A stretch of 64,000 nucleotides of DNA from Mucilaginibacter rubeus (GTDB taxonomy: Bacteria > Bacteroidota > Bacteroidia > Sphingobacteriales > Sphingobacteriaceae). This document shows, one piece after another, positions 37,340 through 46,369 of this stretch. The position numbers and the translations under genes were made by a program. The DNA lies in contig NZ_BMKD01000001.1 of NCBI RefSeq assembly GCF_014643835.1, positions 1,364,001 through 1,428,000 of the forward strand, written 5' to 3'. How positions within the stretch are numbered: the first letter of the stretch is position 1; each line of letters starts with the position of its first letter. A model generated the notes under the pieces. It had not been told where the DNA came from. It was given only the letters and a program-made list of their open reading frames with translations, and ran no database searches.

Positions 37340-40300
37340 TTAAAATGTAGCCCTTACCCCAAAGGAGTAAACCTGGTTTTGGGGGTGTGTAACATACCTT
37401 GTGTTGGAAACTATCCTTTCGGGATCAAGACCGGGAAACTTGGTGAATGTAACCAGGTTATCTCCGGCAAAATAGATCCGCAGGCCCGACATAAATAGAT
37501 GCTTAACCCAATCTTTAGGTAAATTATAACCAAGCTGCACGTTTTTCAACCTTAAAAAAGAAGCATCTCTTAAATAATATGTGGAAGCTGTGTTGGCATT
37601 ACTGCTGATGTTTCCCTGGCCCAAAACATAAACCATAGGCATGGTTGTACTTGGGTTAGATGCTGTCCAGGCGTTTAACCACTCTTTGGGCGGAGGAGAT
37701 CCCTGGTTAAATGGTTGTATCCCCCAACCGTTAACATATAATTTTTGCCCATACGAGCCGTAAAAGAACACCGTAAGATCAAAATTATTCCAGTTAACAC
37801 TTGTGTTAAAAGCGTAATTAAATTTAGGATAGGCACCCGGCACTATTACTCGGTCGCTGTCATCAACCTTTCCGTCGCCATTAGTATCCGCATACTTCAT
37901 ATAACCCGGCTGCGGATTATATTGCTGCGTTGGCGAGGCTGCTATTTCTGCTGCCGATTGAAAAATCCCCACATACTTAAGCATATAAAAGCTGCCATAA
38001 GGTTGTCCCTCCTGATTAATGGTATTTGTTCCTGTACTTATGGCCGGAGCCCCATAGGAAACTAAAGTGTTTTTATTGGCCTGAATGTTTCCGCCGAATG
38101 AAAATCCAACATTACCAAAGCGGTCGTTATATTCAAAAGACGCTTCGATACCGGTATTTTTCATTTTACCATAGTTTATAACGGGTGCATTAAGGCCAAA
38201 GTAAAGCGGCGTAAGTGTGGTGGCCGTTTCGAGAATGCCCGATGTTAATTTATCATACCAATCGAACGAGAAGCTGAGTTTGTTGTTCAACACCGTAATA
38301 TCAGTACCGATATCAAATACCCTTGTAGTTTCCCATTTGATATTGGGGTTGGTTAATGAATTATTGATAACGCCACTTGTTACGGTGGAGCCTACAAATG
38401 GATAAGCATAGCTTGTTTTATTATTATAATAGCTTTTGAAATTATAGGTTTCCTGGTATGGATAGTTGCCGATATTCTGGTTCCCCAAATTACCTAATGA
38501 CGCGCGTAGCTTTAAATTATTTAACCAGCTTACATTTTGCAGGAATTTTTCTTTGGTGGCGGCCCAACCTAACGATACCGATGGGAAAAATGCCCACCTG
38601 TTGTTTGCCGGAAAACGGGAAGATGCATCATACCGGGCATTGGCCTCCAACAGGTATTTCTCCTGGTAATCATAATTTAAACGCCCGTAGTACGAATGCA
38701 AGGAGTAAATATTGCTTGTGCCGTTGGTAAGCTGCGAAGCAATGGGCCCGGCATCAACCTCCTGTAATGTATTGGATGCAAATGGTAAATTACGGAGCCC
38801 TTCCAGGTTTTGCGACTTGTTATATTCAACCTGCGTGCCGGCCAGTAATTTAAAGTTATGATTGTTATTAATTGATCGTGAATAGGTAAACTGTGTATAA
38901 GCAACCGGGTAAAATGAATTATTATCGGTTACATCAATGCCTTGTCCATTTACATCCAGGGTACGTTCAGGTGCATCGCCGGGCTTTGCAAACCAGTTGT
39001 ATTGATTAATTACCGGCTTAAAATCGATAGTTTTATTGTAATCGAAGTTAAAGCCGCCGTTAGTTCGCCATTCCAGGCCTTTTAACAAATGAATGTTTAA
39101 ATAAAAACTGCTTTGTAAATAATAATCGTTTTGTTTGTTGATGGCGTTTTTGGCAATTGCAATTGGGTTTTTGTTGGGTGTTTGAACACTGGGGAATACT
39201 GAATTAGTATACCTGCCGCTGCCATCGGGTAATATGGGGCCATACATAGGCTGTTGTGACAGAGCAGATAAAAACTGATCCTGACTCCCCCTTGAGGTAT
39301 AACCTCTCTCGCTGCTGTTTAAAGTAATGGCTGAACCAAATGTTGCCCACTTGTTCAATTTTGAAGTGAGGTTGAGTTGAATATTGTATTTTTTATAGTA
39401 ATATCCCAGCATAACATCAGGCTGATCAACATAGCCTAAACCAACGTTATAAGTGGTGCCATTGCTACCTCCGGTGATACCCAGATGATGAGTTTGCACC
39501 TTAACTGTATTAAAAATGGCATCTAACCAGTTATAATCGGGATATAATGTATGATCTGTTGGGTTAGTATAAAGTGCGATTTGCGCATCGCTATATTTAT
39601 TGGGATAATTTGAATTGGTTGCGGCCTGGTTCCAGAGTGTCATGTACTGGGCCGAATTGTAGATCATGTTGTTGGGCAATGCAGAAGCTCTTGTGATACC
39701 AAGATTATAATCATAAGAGAGCTGCATTTTGCCCTCCTTGCCTTGCTTGGTGGTTATTAATATAACTCCGTTTGCAGCACGCGTACCATATATTGATGCC
39801 GAAGCTGCATCTTTTAGTACAGTTACCGATTCAATATTTTGCGGATCGAGGGCTGTAATACTCCCCGGCAAACCATCAACAATGATGAATGGCGAATTGC
39901 CTGCGCTGCTGAAAGTACCCGTACCCCTTATGCGTAAAGAAGTTCCTTCGTTACCGGCTTCGCCCGAACCTTGTACAACGGATAAGCCGGGTAGTTTTCC
40001 CTGTAGTAATTGAGTGGGATCTGTAGCCACTCGTTTATTCAGTTCCGATCCCGTTACAGTAACAACGGCACCTGTCAAATCAACTTTCTTTTGGGTTCCA
40101 TAACCTACAACTATCACTTCACTAAGCCTGTTTGAAGCTTCTTTCATCGTGATATTGATCGCCCTCTTATCGCCTACTACTACTTCCTGTGTTTCAAAGC
40201 TCACATAGGAGAAAACTAATACCGCCTGCCCATCGGGCACTTTTATGGTATACTCACCTTGCGCGCCTGTAATGCTTCCTACCGTAGCCCCTTTTACCTT

Positions 40301-40753
40301 TACATTAACACCAGGCAGCGGCTGTCCTTTTTCGTCAATTACCTTACCATGAATGTCAATGCTTTCCTTTACTTCCGCTGCTAACTCATCCTCCTTTTTT
40401 TTTATAATAATAGTTCCCTGAATAATGGTGTAAGTAATAGGTTTATTGCGAAAACACTCATTTAGTGTCTCTTCAACCGTTGCATGTTCAAGATTGATAT
40501 TTATTGTCCCGGCAAGGGTTGTTTCGGGGTTCACATTTATCAGTATTACATGATAGCCGCTTTGTTTTTCAATATATTTGAGAATTTTTTTGACAGATAC
40601 ATTTTTTTCATGAAGTGTAACTGTTTGACTAAAGCTTTTGGCACTAACGCTGCTAAAAACAGTAATCATTATAATGGCAATCAGTTTCATAACCAATAAA
40701 ACTTTAGTTATAGCAGGCCGCATGCCCGCTACAGACTTAGAAATGAATTTCAT
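37340..40753 (-). CDS. SusC/RagA-family TonB-dependent oligosaccharide transporter with STN domain (pair 2)
   Basis: 1137 residues. Signal region (1-43), STN domain (about 44-115, LHEKNVSVKKILKYIEKQSGYHVILI), carboxypeptidase-regulatory-like domain (about 133-205, IHGKVIDEKGQPLPGVNVKVKGATVG), DVIVVGYG-type box (EVIVVGYGTQKKVDLTGA), plug and barrel ending in FGVRATF. The STN domain implies signalling to FecR2. In-frame ATGs at 40723 and 40690 are alternatives to 40753; the 40690 start would still leave a signal peptide. A plus-strand -7-like TACTTTTG overlaps the chosen start codon, discussed as an antisense RNA promoter. The 281-bp gap to FecR2 is rich in hairpins. Confidence 0.95.
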   Translation of the reverse strand: MKFISKSVAGMRPAITKVLLVMKLIAIIMITVFSSVSAKSFSQTVTLHEKNVSVKKILKYIEKQSGYHVILINVNPETTLAGTININLEHATVEETLNECFRNKPITYTIIQGTIIIKKKEDELAAEVKESIDIHGKVIDEKGQPLPGVNVKVKGATVGSITGAQGEYTIKVPDGQAVLVFSYVSFETQEVVVGDKRAINITMKEASNRLSEVIVVGYGTQKKVDLTGAVVTVTGSELNKRVATDPTQLLQGKLPGLSVVQGSGEAGNEGTSLRIRGTGTFSSAGNSPFIIVDGLPGSITALDPQNIESVTVLKDAASASIYGTRAANGVILITTKQGKEGKMQLSYDYNLGITRASALPNNMIYNSAQYMTLWNQAATNSNYPNKYSDAQIALYTNPTDHTLYPDYNWLDAIFNTVKVQTHHLGITGGSNGTTYNVGLGYVDQPDVMLGYYYKKYNIQLNLTSKLNKWATFGSAITLNSSERGYTSRGSQDQFLSALSQQPMYGPILPDGSGRYTNSVFPSVQTPNKNPIAIAKNAINKQNDYYLQSSFYLNIHLLKGLEWRTNGGFNFDYNKTIDFKPVINQYNWFAKPGDAPERTLDVNGQGIDVTDNNSFYPVAYTQFTYSRSINNNHNFKLLAGTQVEYNKSQNLEGLRNLPFASNTLQEVDAGPIASQLTNGTSNIYSLHSYYGRLNYDYQEKYLLEANARYDASSRFPANNRWAFFPSVSLGWAATKEKFLQNVSWLNNLKLRASLGNLGNQNIGNYPYQETYNFKSYYNNKTSYAYPFVGSTVTSGVINNSLTNPNIKWETTRVFDIGTDITVLNNKLSFSFDWYDKLTSGILETATTLTPLYFGLNAPVINYGKMKNTGIEASFEYNDRFGNVGFSFGGNIQANKNTLVSYGAPAISTGTNTINQEGQPYGSFYMLKYVGIFQSAAEIAASPTQQYNPQPGYMKYADTNGDGKVDDSDRVIVPGAYPKFNYAFNTSVNWNNFDLTVFFYGSYGQKLYVNGWGIQPFNQGSPPPKEWLNAWTASNPSTTMPMVYVLGQGNISSNANTASTYYLRDASFLRLKNVQLGYNLPKDWVKHLFMSGLRIYFAGDNLVTFTKFPGLDPERIVSNTRYVTHPQNQVYSFGVRATF

Positions 40754-40760
40754 ACTTTTG
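40753..40760 (+). promoter_or_regulatory. TAnnTTTG -7 element antisense to the SusC2 leader
   Basis: TACTTTTG matches the Bacteroidota -7 consensus TAnnTTTG exactly on the plus strand. No good -33 TTG is seen about 20 bp upstream. Transcription from here would start near 40767 and run through the SusC2 leader to the hairpin at 40820-40862, giving an RNA of roughly 100 nt opposite the susC2 5' untranslated region. Confidence 0.35.
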
Positions 40761-40819
40761 TACGGTTTGGGTTAGACGTTGAATTTCAATTATGCTTTCC
40801 AGGGATAATTGGTTTACCC

Positions 40820-40870
40820 AGATACTACCGGGCAGTGTTACGAGCACTCCCGGTTACTATCTTCGTTTTT
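40820..40870 (+). terminator. Plus-strand hairpin with T tract in the FecR2-SusC2 gap (antisense RNA terminator?)
   Basis: AGATA, ACCGGG and AGTG on the left arm pair with CACT, CCCGGT and TATCT on the right arm (40820-40862) with small internal bulges and a TTACGAG loop. TTTTT follows at 40866-40870 on the plus strand. The minus-strand side has no T tract. The structure is therefore in the orientation to end an RNA antisense to the SusC2 leader, and it matches the position of the hairpin before SusC1. Confidence 0.5.
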
Positions 40871-40877
40871 CGTAAAA

Positions 40878-40911
40878 TCGTATTTATAAACATCTGTGGC
40901 TATAAATACGA
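40878..40911. repeat. Perfect 11-bp inverted repeat upstream of SusC2
   Basis: TCGTATTTATA (40878-40888) and TATAAATACGA (40901-40911) are exact inverted repeats with a 12-nt spacer, about 125 bp upstream of the SusC2 start. AT-rich arms and spacing suit a dimeric DNA-binding protein or an RNA leader structure. Confidence 0.45.
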
Positions 40912-41034
40912 GCGGAGTGAATTCCTTTTAGGGAGAGATAAGTATTTGTTTTCTCATCATTTTTAATTTAGGTGAACAATTGGTTGTAGTGGTTATATAT
41001 TAAGCGCTAATCTTCTCACACATTAGCCCTGTCG

Positions 41035-42228
41035 TTACTTTGCTACAATTACCGTTTTACCCTTAATAGTGAAGTTTAACCCGGCGTATTTTAATATATT
41101 GGTAAAGCCTGAAAAATCAACCTTGCGCGATAGCTGACCGGAGAACTGCAGATCTGGCACCTTCCCTTTGTACACCACTTCAATATCATACCATCGGGAT
41201 ACCTGTTGCATAACGTCTTTGATATCGGCCTTAGTAAACATGAATAGTCCGTTTTTCCAGGCTACCTCTTCTTCAACATTAATGTTGCTCGTGATTTTTT
41301 GCTGGCCCTGACCATTAATTATTACCTGCTGCCCCGGTTTAATCTCATTTATCATAGCAGATGACTGTACGCTAACTGCTCCTTCTAAAAGCGTAGTTTT
41401 GTAAAGCTCTTCATCGTTATAAGCTTTCACATTAAAGTGAGTTCCAAGCACCTTTACTTCTGCTTTGTCAGTTTTCACTATGAAAGGCATTCTGGCATTT
41501 TTAGCTACTTCAAAATACGCCTCCCCACTTAAGTAAACTTTGCGTTCGCTGCCCGAAAATGAAGTTGGGTAACGTAATGAAGAAGAAGAGTTCATCCAGA
41601 TCTTTGAACCATCGGCTAATACCAGTTGGTACTCACCTCCGCGTGGAACGACAATGGTGTTATATATTACCTGCTGTCCGGCATTTGCTTTTCCGGCATG
41701 TTTGTAAGCTAATATTTCGTTTTTGTTAGATACTGCAGTTCCATCATCCTCGTTGATAGATACCTGTGTATGATTTTTAAGCGCTAACTTTTGGCCATTG
41801 CCTAAAATTAAGATAGCTTTGTTACTGCCGGGTTTGATCATGGTGGCTTGAGCTATCTGCGATTTATCATTCCCTTTTACCCGGTTTTCATTCCGAAGAT
41901 ATAATAAAATTGAGATACTTAAGGTCAAGATGACTATGGCTGCATACTTCAATAACGATGTATAATTAAAACGGCGAACTGACTCTGATTCCGGTTCAGG
42001 TAATTTCCGCAGCAGCTCATTCCATGCTTTATCGTTATCAATGTTATCCCAGAAAGCCAGCTTTTTTTCAAGGAAGCCGGCATCTGTCAGCTTTTCAAAT
42101 TGCACTTTGTTTTCGGCACTTTCATTAACCCATTCTTTTAACCATAGGTATTCTTCCTGCGAAATATCACCGTTTAAAAGTTTGCCGATTAGTTCAGCTA
42201 CGTAAAAGTCCCGCTCGTTTTTTTCCAT
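41035..42228 (-). CDS. FecR-family anti-sigma factor (set 2)
   Basis: 397 residues. Cytoplasmic N-terminal anti-sigma region (1-85) with LLNGDISQEEYLWLKEWVNES, one membrane span (about 93-108, YAAIVILTLSISILLYL), periplasmic FecR domain (about 195-300, RGGEYQLVLADGSKIWMNSSSSLRYP, GEAYFEVAKNARMPFIVKT, VLGTHFNVKAYND) and C-terminal DUF4974 (about 320-397, LFMFTKADIKDVMQQVSRWYDIEVVY). Full-length for the family, unlike the shorter FecR1. It follows sigma2 by 113 bp and precedes SusC2, matching the standard sigma/anti-sigma/SusC chain. Confidence 0.93.
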   Translation of the reverse strand: MEKNERDFYVAELIGKLLNGDISQEEYLWLKEWVNESAENKVQFEKLTDAGFLEKKLAFWDNIDNDKAWNELLRKLPEPESESVRRFNYTSLLKYAAIVILTLSISILLYLRNENRVKGNDKSQIAQATMIKPGSNKAILILGNGQKLALKNHTQVSINEDDGTAVSNKNEILAYKHAGKANAGQQVIYNTIVVPRGGEYQLVLADGSKIWMNSSSSLRYPTSFSGSERKVYLSGEAYFEVAKNARMPFIVKTDKAEVKVLGTHFNVKAYNDEELYKTTLLEGAVSVQSSAMINEIKPGQQVIINGQGQQKITSNINVEEEVAWKNGLFMFTKADIKDVMQQVSRWYDIEVVYKGKVPDLQFSGQLSRKVDFSGFTNILKYAGLNFTIKGKTVIVAK

Positions 42229-42341
42229 TTAATAACATACAAACAACTAAAGGAAGCAAACGGGTGACAATGGTATGATCTTTTTTATTTTTTTATGGGG
42301 GCAGAAAATGCCCGGGAATGGAGTTATAGAGAAGAAGGGAC

Positions 42342-42908
42342 TTAAACTTTATGTATAAGTAATAACAAAGCGGTTGGAGAATGCTTTAAAATTTCGCGAA
42401 GGATACGCAGGCTCCGTACTTTTTGTGTTTTTACCGTATTGATAGAAATATTTAAATAATCGGCAGTCTCCTGGTTACTTAAGCCTTCAAAATAGCTAAG
42501 GTATATTACTTTACGATAGCTTTGTGGTAATTGCTGCACAGCCTGCTGAACTTCCTCTAATACTTCGGCTTCAATAAGGCGGTAAATTATGTTTGGTTCG
42601 TCAAGGCTTTCAGTTTGACGACTTTCAAATTTTCCAACAACCTTTTGGTGCTTATAACTGTTGATGCAGCTGTTTTTGGTAGTTAAGTATAAAAAGGCCT
42701 TTATTGAATTTAAACTATCAAAACTTAAACGACGTTCCCATAGCTTTACAAAGGCATCCTGCACAAGATCTTCAGCAGCATCTTCATTAACAATTCCTGC
42801 AGCAAAAAAACACACCCGCTTATAAAACATATTAAAAATATGATTGAAAGCTTCCTTATCCCCATTTTGAAATGCCACCATTGAAATTGCTTCAGGCATA
42901 AACATCAA
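42342..42908 (-). CDS. ECF sigma-70 factor (set 2)
   Basis: 188 residues. Region 2 (AFNHIFNMFYKRVCFFAAGIVNEDAAEDLVQDAFVKLW) and region 4 (LPQSYRKVIYLSYFEGLSNQETADYLNISINTVKTQKVRSLRILR) are clear. Start may be any of the ATGs at 42908, 42905 or 42899. It should be released by FecR2 when SusC2 binds its ligand and then transcribe the SusC2/SusD2/GH97 module. Its upstream region (42909-43279) has several dyads, including a LacI-type operator. That suggests the sigma gene itself is under conventional repressor or activator control. Confidence 0.93.
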   Translation of the reverse strand: MMFMPEAISMVAFQNGDKEAFNHIFNMFYKRVCFFAAGIVNEDAAEDLVQDAFVKLWERRLSFDSLNSIKAFLYLTTKNSCINSYKHQKVVGKFESRQTESLDEPNIIYRLIEAEVLEEVQQAVQQLPQSYRKVIYLSYFEGLSNQETADYLNISINTVKTQKVRSLRILREILKHSPTALLLLIHKV

Positions 42909-43279
42909 ACTTTAAGTTTACTAAAATTAAACACAGTAAATAACACTGTAACTACCTTTGTGTATCGAATACACTTTATAACAGACCGATTTATTGTTTT
43001 TAGACGTCTAACCTATCGAAAAAAAAACGAAGCCCAAACGTTATTTATCTTATTAATACCCTTATCAATGTCAAACTGTAACAACCATATTGTAAAAGTC
43101 ACGATTACGCACTGTCGGGCTATAATTGGTAAAACTAAAGTAGAGATAAAATTTAATAGTAAAATGATAATTTACTACAAAGTACGCAAACGTTTGCGCT
43201 ACTGTTATTACGGGTGTTGCATTAACTTGTACGTACCCTGTTTAACCAACAGGCAACAGCTTAGTGTTACGAAATGTTT
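42909..43279. promoter_or_regulatory. Upstream control region of sigma2, rich in dyads
   Basis: 371 bp between the end of GH36 and the start of sigma2. The short open frame on the plus strand here (about 107 codons) has no domain, odd composition and no neighbours, so I treat it as non-coding. Elements include ACAGT/ACTGT arms (42933-42949), GTGTAT-CGA-ATACAC (42960-42974) and the perfect 14-bp palindrome at 43185-43198. A convincing minus-strand TAnnTTTG was not found, so the promoter position is uncertain. Confidence 0.5.
43185..43198. promoter_or_regulatory. LacI/GalR-type operator palindrome
   Basis: CGCAAACGTTTGCG is a perfect 14-bp palindrome with the central CG and AAACGTTT core typical of LacI/GalR-family operators (PurR sites share this core). 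It lies about 280 bp upstream of sigma2 and downstream of the GH36 stop. No LacI-family gene is present in the window, so the regulator must be encoded elsewhere. Confidence 0.6.
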
Positions 43280-45448
43280 CTAATTTGAGGCGTTTATTTC
43301 GATTATCATACTGCTTAAGGGTATTAATTTCCCGGGAGTTAAACTAAGCCCTACCTTCATCAGGTAGTCCCCGCTAAATGTACCGCCGTTTTCGGCAAGG
43401 TTTGATTTGACGCCAGGCATCAGGTTTATCTCTTCTACCCGGTATAATTTGTGGCTGTCCAACCCTTGCAAACGCACCCGGTTAAACACTTCTTTATAAC
43501 GTGCGTTAAGGTTATAATTAAACACTACAGATTTTGATTTTTCATCATTTACATACATTGCCACCATACGGTTCTCCTCGTACGGCGAAATAAGGCGGTA
43601 CAGATCGCCAAACCAAATGATATTGCTCAGGCGATTATAGTTTTTAACTGCCTGTTTGCTAAACTCCAGTTCGTCATCTGTCATTTTACTAACCTTAATG
43701 TCATAGCCCAACTTATCCATCATGGCAACATCTGTTTTAAATTTTATGGATTGTTTGCCCCATGAAGTAACATGGCTTGATATGGTTAAAGAAGGGAAAA
43801 AGTTACTATATCCCCATTGTATATAAACTCGCTCTAATGGGTCCGTATTGTCGCTAGGCCAAAACTCCGTGAAGTATTTTAAAGCCCCATAATCTGTGCG
43901 ACCGCCGCCGCCGGCACACAACATAATTGGAAAATGCGGGTATTTTTGGCGCAAGCGGTCAAGGATTTTATACAAGCTTAAAGTATAATCAACATATAAC
44001 GCAGATTGCTTGTCTTTTAAATATGGAGACCATGCATTGGTCATGTTGCGGTTGCAATCCCATTTAATATAAGCCAGACCTGGATTTTTGGTTAGCATAT
44101 CATCCACAACATGGTACACATAATCTGCCACTTTAGGATTGGTAAGATCGAGTACCAATTGATTCCGCTGATAATTTTCGTCGCGGTTTGGTAATTTCAA
44201 GATCCAGTCGGGATGCTGCTCATATAATTCGCTTTTGGGATTCACCATTTCGGGTTCAAGCCAGATCCCGAACTTCAGGTCTTTAGCTTCGGCTTGTTTT
44301 ACGAGATAAGCGATGCCGTTGGGTAATTTTGATTTATCTTCCTGCCAATCGCCCAAGCCGGCTTTGTCATTATTTCGGGGATATTTGTTCCCGAACCATC
44401 CGTCATCCAATAAAAACAGGTCGACACCCAGCTTTTTGGCATCATCAAATAAATTAACCAGTTCTTTTTCATCAAAATTAACGTGTGTAGCCTCCCAATT
44501 ATTGAGCAAAGTAAGACGTGGTTTATTACCATCAAGTACACCATAATTGCGGGCCCATCTATGTAAATTACGACTGGCCTGCCCCTTTCCGCTGGCCGAA
44601 TAAGTAAAAATAAAGGCCGGAGTTGTAAAAGTTTCACCGTTCTTTAGTTCATATGCCGATGCATAAGTGTTAATTCCCGGTATAATCCTTAAGGCATTAC
44701 GCTCGTCTATCTCAAAATGAAACTTAAAATTACCTGTCCAGGCCAGCGTTCCGGCTATCAGTTCGCCGGTTGTTTCATCTGCCGGTTTATTCATCGCAAG
44801 AAAAAACGCGGGAGTTTGATACATATCAGCCCTTGTACCTAATTTACTGTCAATCTCCTTTACGCCACTGGTCAGTTTGCTTTCCTGCATTCTCATTTCA
44901 GATGCCCAATCGCCATGGAATTGAGTAAGCCAATAATCCTTAGCTTCCAGATGAAGCATACACGAGGCATAATCTTCAAGGGTTATTGTTCCTTTTTCAT
45001 TGTTCTTGATTTCTGTCCATGCTTTTATAATATCCTCCCTGTTAAAGGCCTGGTAATGCAAAACTACATGTACAGGATATTTAGGGTCCTTTAACTGAAT
45101 GGATGTTTCGCTGACGTTGTTGTCAATGCTTTTTGTAGTATGGCTAACGTACCTCAACTCAAGCGAAGGATTACGATCATTATGGATTAAACGGATGGCA
45201 GGCTGCAGCAAATCTTCCATTCCCCCTGTAATATAGGCTTCATGTTTCCCGGCAGGAATCAGGGCGGTTTCTTCGTTATTTAAAAGCCGTTTACCAAGGT
45301 ATGACTGATAGATCCTGTTATTTGCGCCTATTGTAAGCACCATGTTTACATTATTTGTACTTATCAATATTGCTTTACCAGTTTGCGCGTTTACAATTGC
45401 CGAACGGCAAAAAAGAACTAAAAAAAAAATCCGTATAAAATTATTCAT
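43280..45448 (-). CDS. Secreted GH36 alpha-galactosidase
   Basis: 722 residues, signal peptide 1-22. N-terminal beta-supersandwich (about 30-320), then the catalytic barrel with LFLLDDGWFGNKYP, FGIWLEPEMVNP, nucleophile Asp in YIKWDCNRN (about 464), CAGGGGRTDYGAL and acid/base Asp in FWPSDNTDPLER (about 533), followed by a C-terminal beta domain. These are the signature motifs of retaining alpha-galactosidases of family GH36 (Mel36/RafA type). It removes terminal alpha-galactose from plant oligosaccharides, and together with GH97 gives the locus two unrelated alpha-galactosidases. The gene is downstream of the lyase-like gene by 102 bp. Reading from GH29, it closes the first small group of the PUL. 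Confidence 0.94.
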   Translation of the reverse strand: MNNFIRIFFLVLFCRSAIVNAQTGKAILISTNNVNMVLTIGANNRIYQSYLGKRLLNNEETALIPAGKHEAYITGGMEDLLQPAIRLIHNDRNPSLELRYVSHTTKSIDNNVSETSIQLKDPKYPVHVVLHYQAFNREDIIKAWTEIKNNEKGTITLEDYASCMLHLEAKDYWLTQFHGDWASEMRMQESKLTSGVKEIDSKLGTRADMYQTPAFFLAMNKPADETTGELIAGTLAWTGNFKFHFEIDERNALRIIPGINTYASAYELKNGETFTTPAFIFTYSASGKGQASRNLHRWARNYGVLDGNKPRLTLLNNWEATHVNFDEKELVNLFDDAKKLGVDLFLLDDGWFGNKYPRNNDKAGLGDWQEDKSKLPNGIAYLVKQAEAKDLKFGIWLEPEMVNPKSELYEQHPDWILKLPNRDENYQRNQLVLDLTNPKVADYVYHVVDDMLTKNPGLAYIKWDCNRNMTNAWSPYLKDKQSALYVDYTLSLYKILDRLRQKYPHFPIMLCAGGGGRTDYGALKYFTEFWPSDNTDPLERVYIQWGYSNFFPSLTISSHVTSWGKQSIKFKTDVAMMDKLGYDIKVSKMTDDELEFSKQAVKNYNRLSNIIWFGDLYRLISPYEENRMVAMYVNDEKSKSVVFNYNLNARYKEVFNRVRLQGLDSHKLYRVEEINLMPGVKSNLAENGGTFSGDYLMKVGLSLTPGKLIPLSSMIIEINASN

Positions 45449-45550
45449 ATTATAAGTTTGACTTTAATCCTGGTATCAACTCTTTGATAATTTAAAAAGC
45501 CATACATGCATAAGCTTAAAGTGCTCTAAAAACTACGTGTTAAAAAACTG

Positions 45551-46348
45551 TCAGTTTTGTTCCCCGATAGAAATGTCGGCAAACATTACATCTTCGTCCC
45601 TAATGTAAGCAGGGCTTTTCAAGCTCCGGTATACGCCCCATTTCGGCCTGCAAAATGAAGTCTCTTTTCGCCACAGGTCAATATTGGTATTGACATAGCT
45701 GAGCAGTACCTTATTATCTGCAATCCGTTTGATCTCAACATTGTAAGTTCCAACGCTATCATAATGAAGCGTCTCTGTTACTTCAACCCAGTTGCCTTTA
45801 AAATCGACCAGGTTAACGCCGGCTAAAACCCCTTGCGAAGTTCCTTTTGCCGAACCTGTATGAATTATTTCAAACTTATCAGGCTCACCAAACCGGGGTG
45901 TAAAAGTTATAATGGGAGCTCCGGCATCTCCATCACCCGCTTTTATCTGGTGGATATGCGTAAACGTTGGCTGCGCTTTAAAACCGCTGTCTATTTTAAA
46001 CTTCCATTTGTAAATAACCGTTTCACCCCGCTCTCCCTTTAATTTAGCTGCGGATGGGCCATATGTTTTGATTTCTACCCGCACCCTGTCGTAATTCCGG
46101 CAGCGATCATTATCTTCTTTAGCATGGCTGTGAAAAACAAAAACATATTCACCTAAATGCTTATCAAACGCTTCTGTAATATGTTTAACATGATGGGCAC
46201 AATCAGAAACTTCACAGGCATCGCCACCCAATACACGAGATATTTGCTGATATGCATCGTCACTTCCGTCTGCTTTTAAAACAACCTGTGCTTTAAGCAG
46301 GTTGCTCGTAAATAGCAATCCGATAATCAAAGATTTTTTTAAAAACAT
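45551..46348 (-). CDS. Secreted jelly-roll protein, polysaccharide-lyase-like
   Basis: 265 residues from the ATG at 46348, which starts the signal peptide directly (MFLKKSLIIGLLFTSNLLKAQ); an ATG at 46366 is also in frame. The mature part fits a concanavalin-type beta-jelly roll: FVFHSHAKEDNDRCRNYDRVRVEIKTYG, GETVIYKWKFKIDSGF, FTHIHQIKAGDGDAGAPIITFTPR and WRKETSFCRPKWGVYRSL. The arginine-rich RVRVEI strand, the HIHQIK strand and the lysine and tyrosine positions resemble polysaccharide lyases of the alginate/glucuronan jelly-roll type, as well as related proteins without known activity. A lyase would provide the unsaturated ends used by GH105. I am not able to assign a PL family. Confidence 0.5.
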   Translation of the reverse strand: MFLKKSLIIGLLFTSNLLKAQVVLKADGSDDAYQQISRVLGGDACEVSDCAHHVKHITEAFDKHLGEYVFVFHSHAKEDNDRCRNYDRVRVEIKTYGPSAAKLKGERGETVIYKWKFKIDSGFKAQPTFTHIHQIKAGDGDAGAPIITFTPRFGEPDKFEIIHTGSAKGTSQGVLAGVNLVDFKGNWVEVTETLHYDSVGTYNVEIKRIADNKVLLSYVNTNIDLWRKETSFCRPKWGVYRSLKSPAYIRDEDVMFADISIGEQN

Positions 46349-46369
46349 AGTTGATCCTTGTTTCAATTG

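Noticed and set aside
42960-43283. 107-codon open frame on the plus strand between sigma2 and GH36
   Set aside because: Contains operator-like palindromes, has no recognisable domain, biased composition and no supporting neighbours; it overlaps the end of the GH36 gene.
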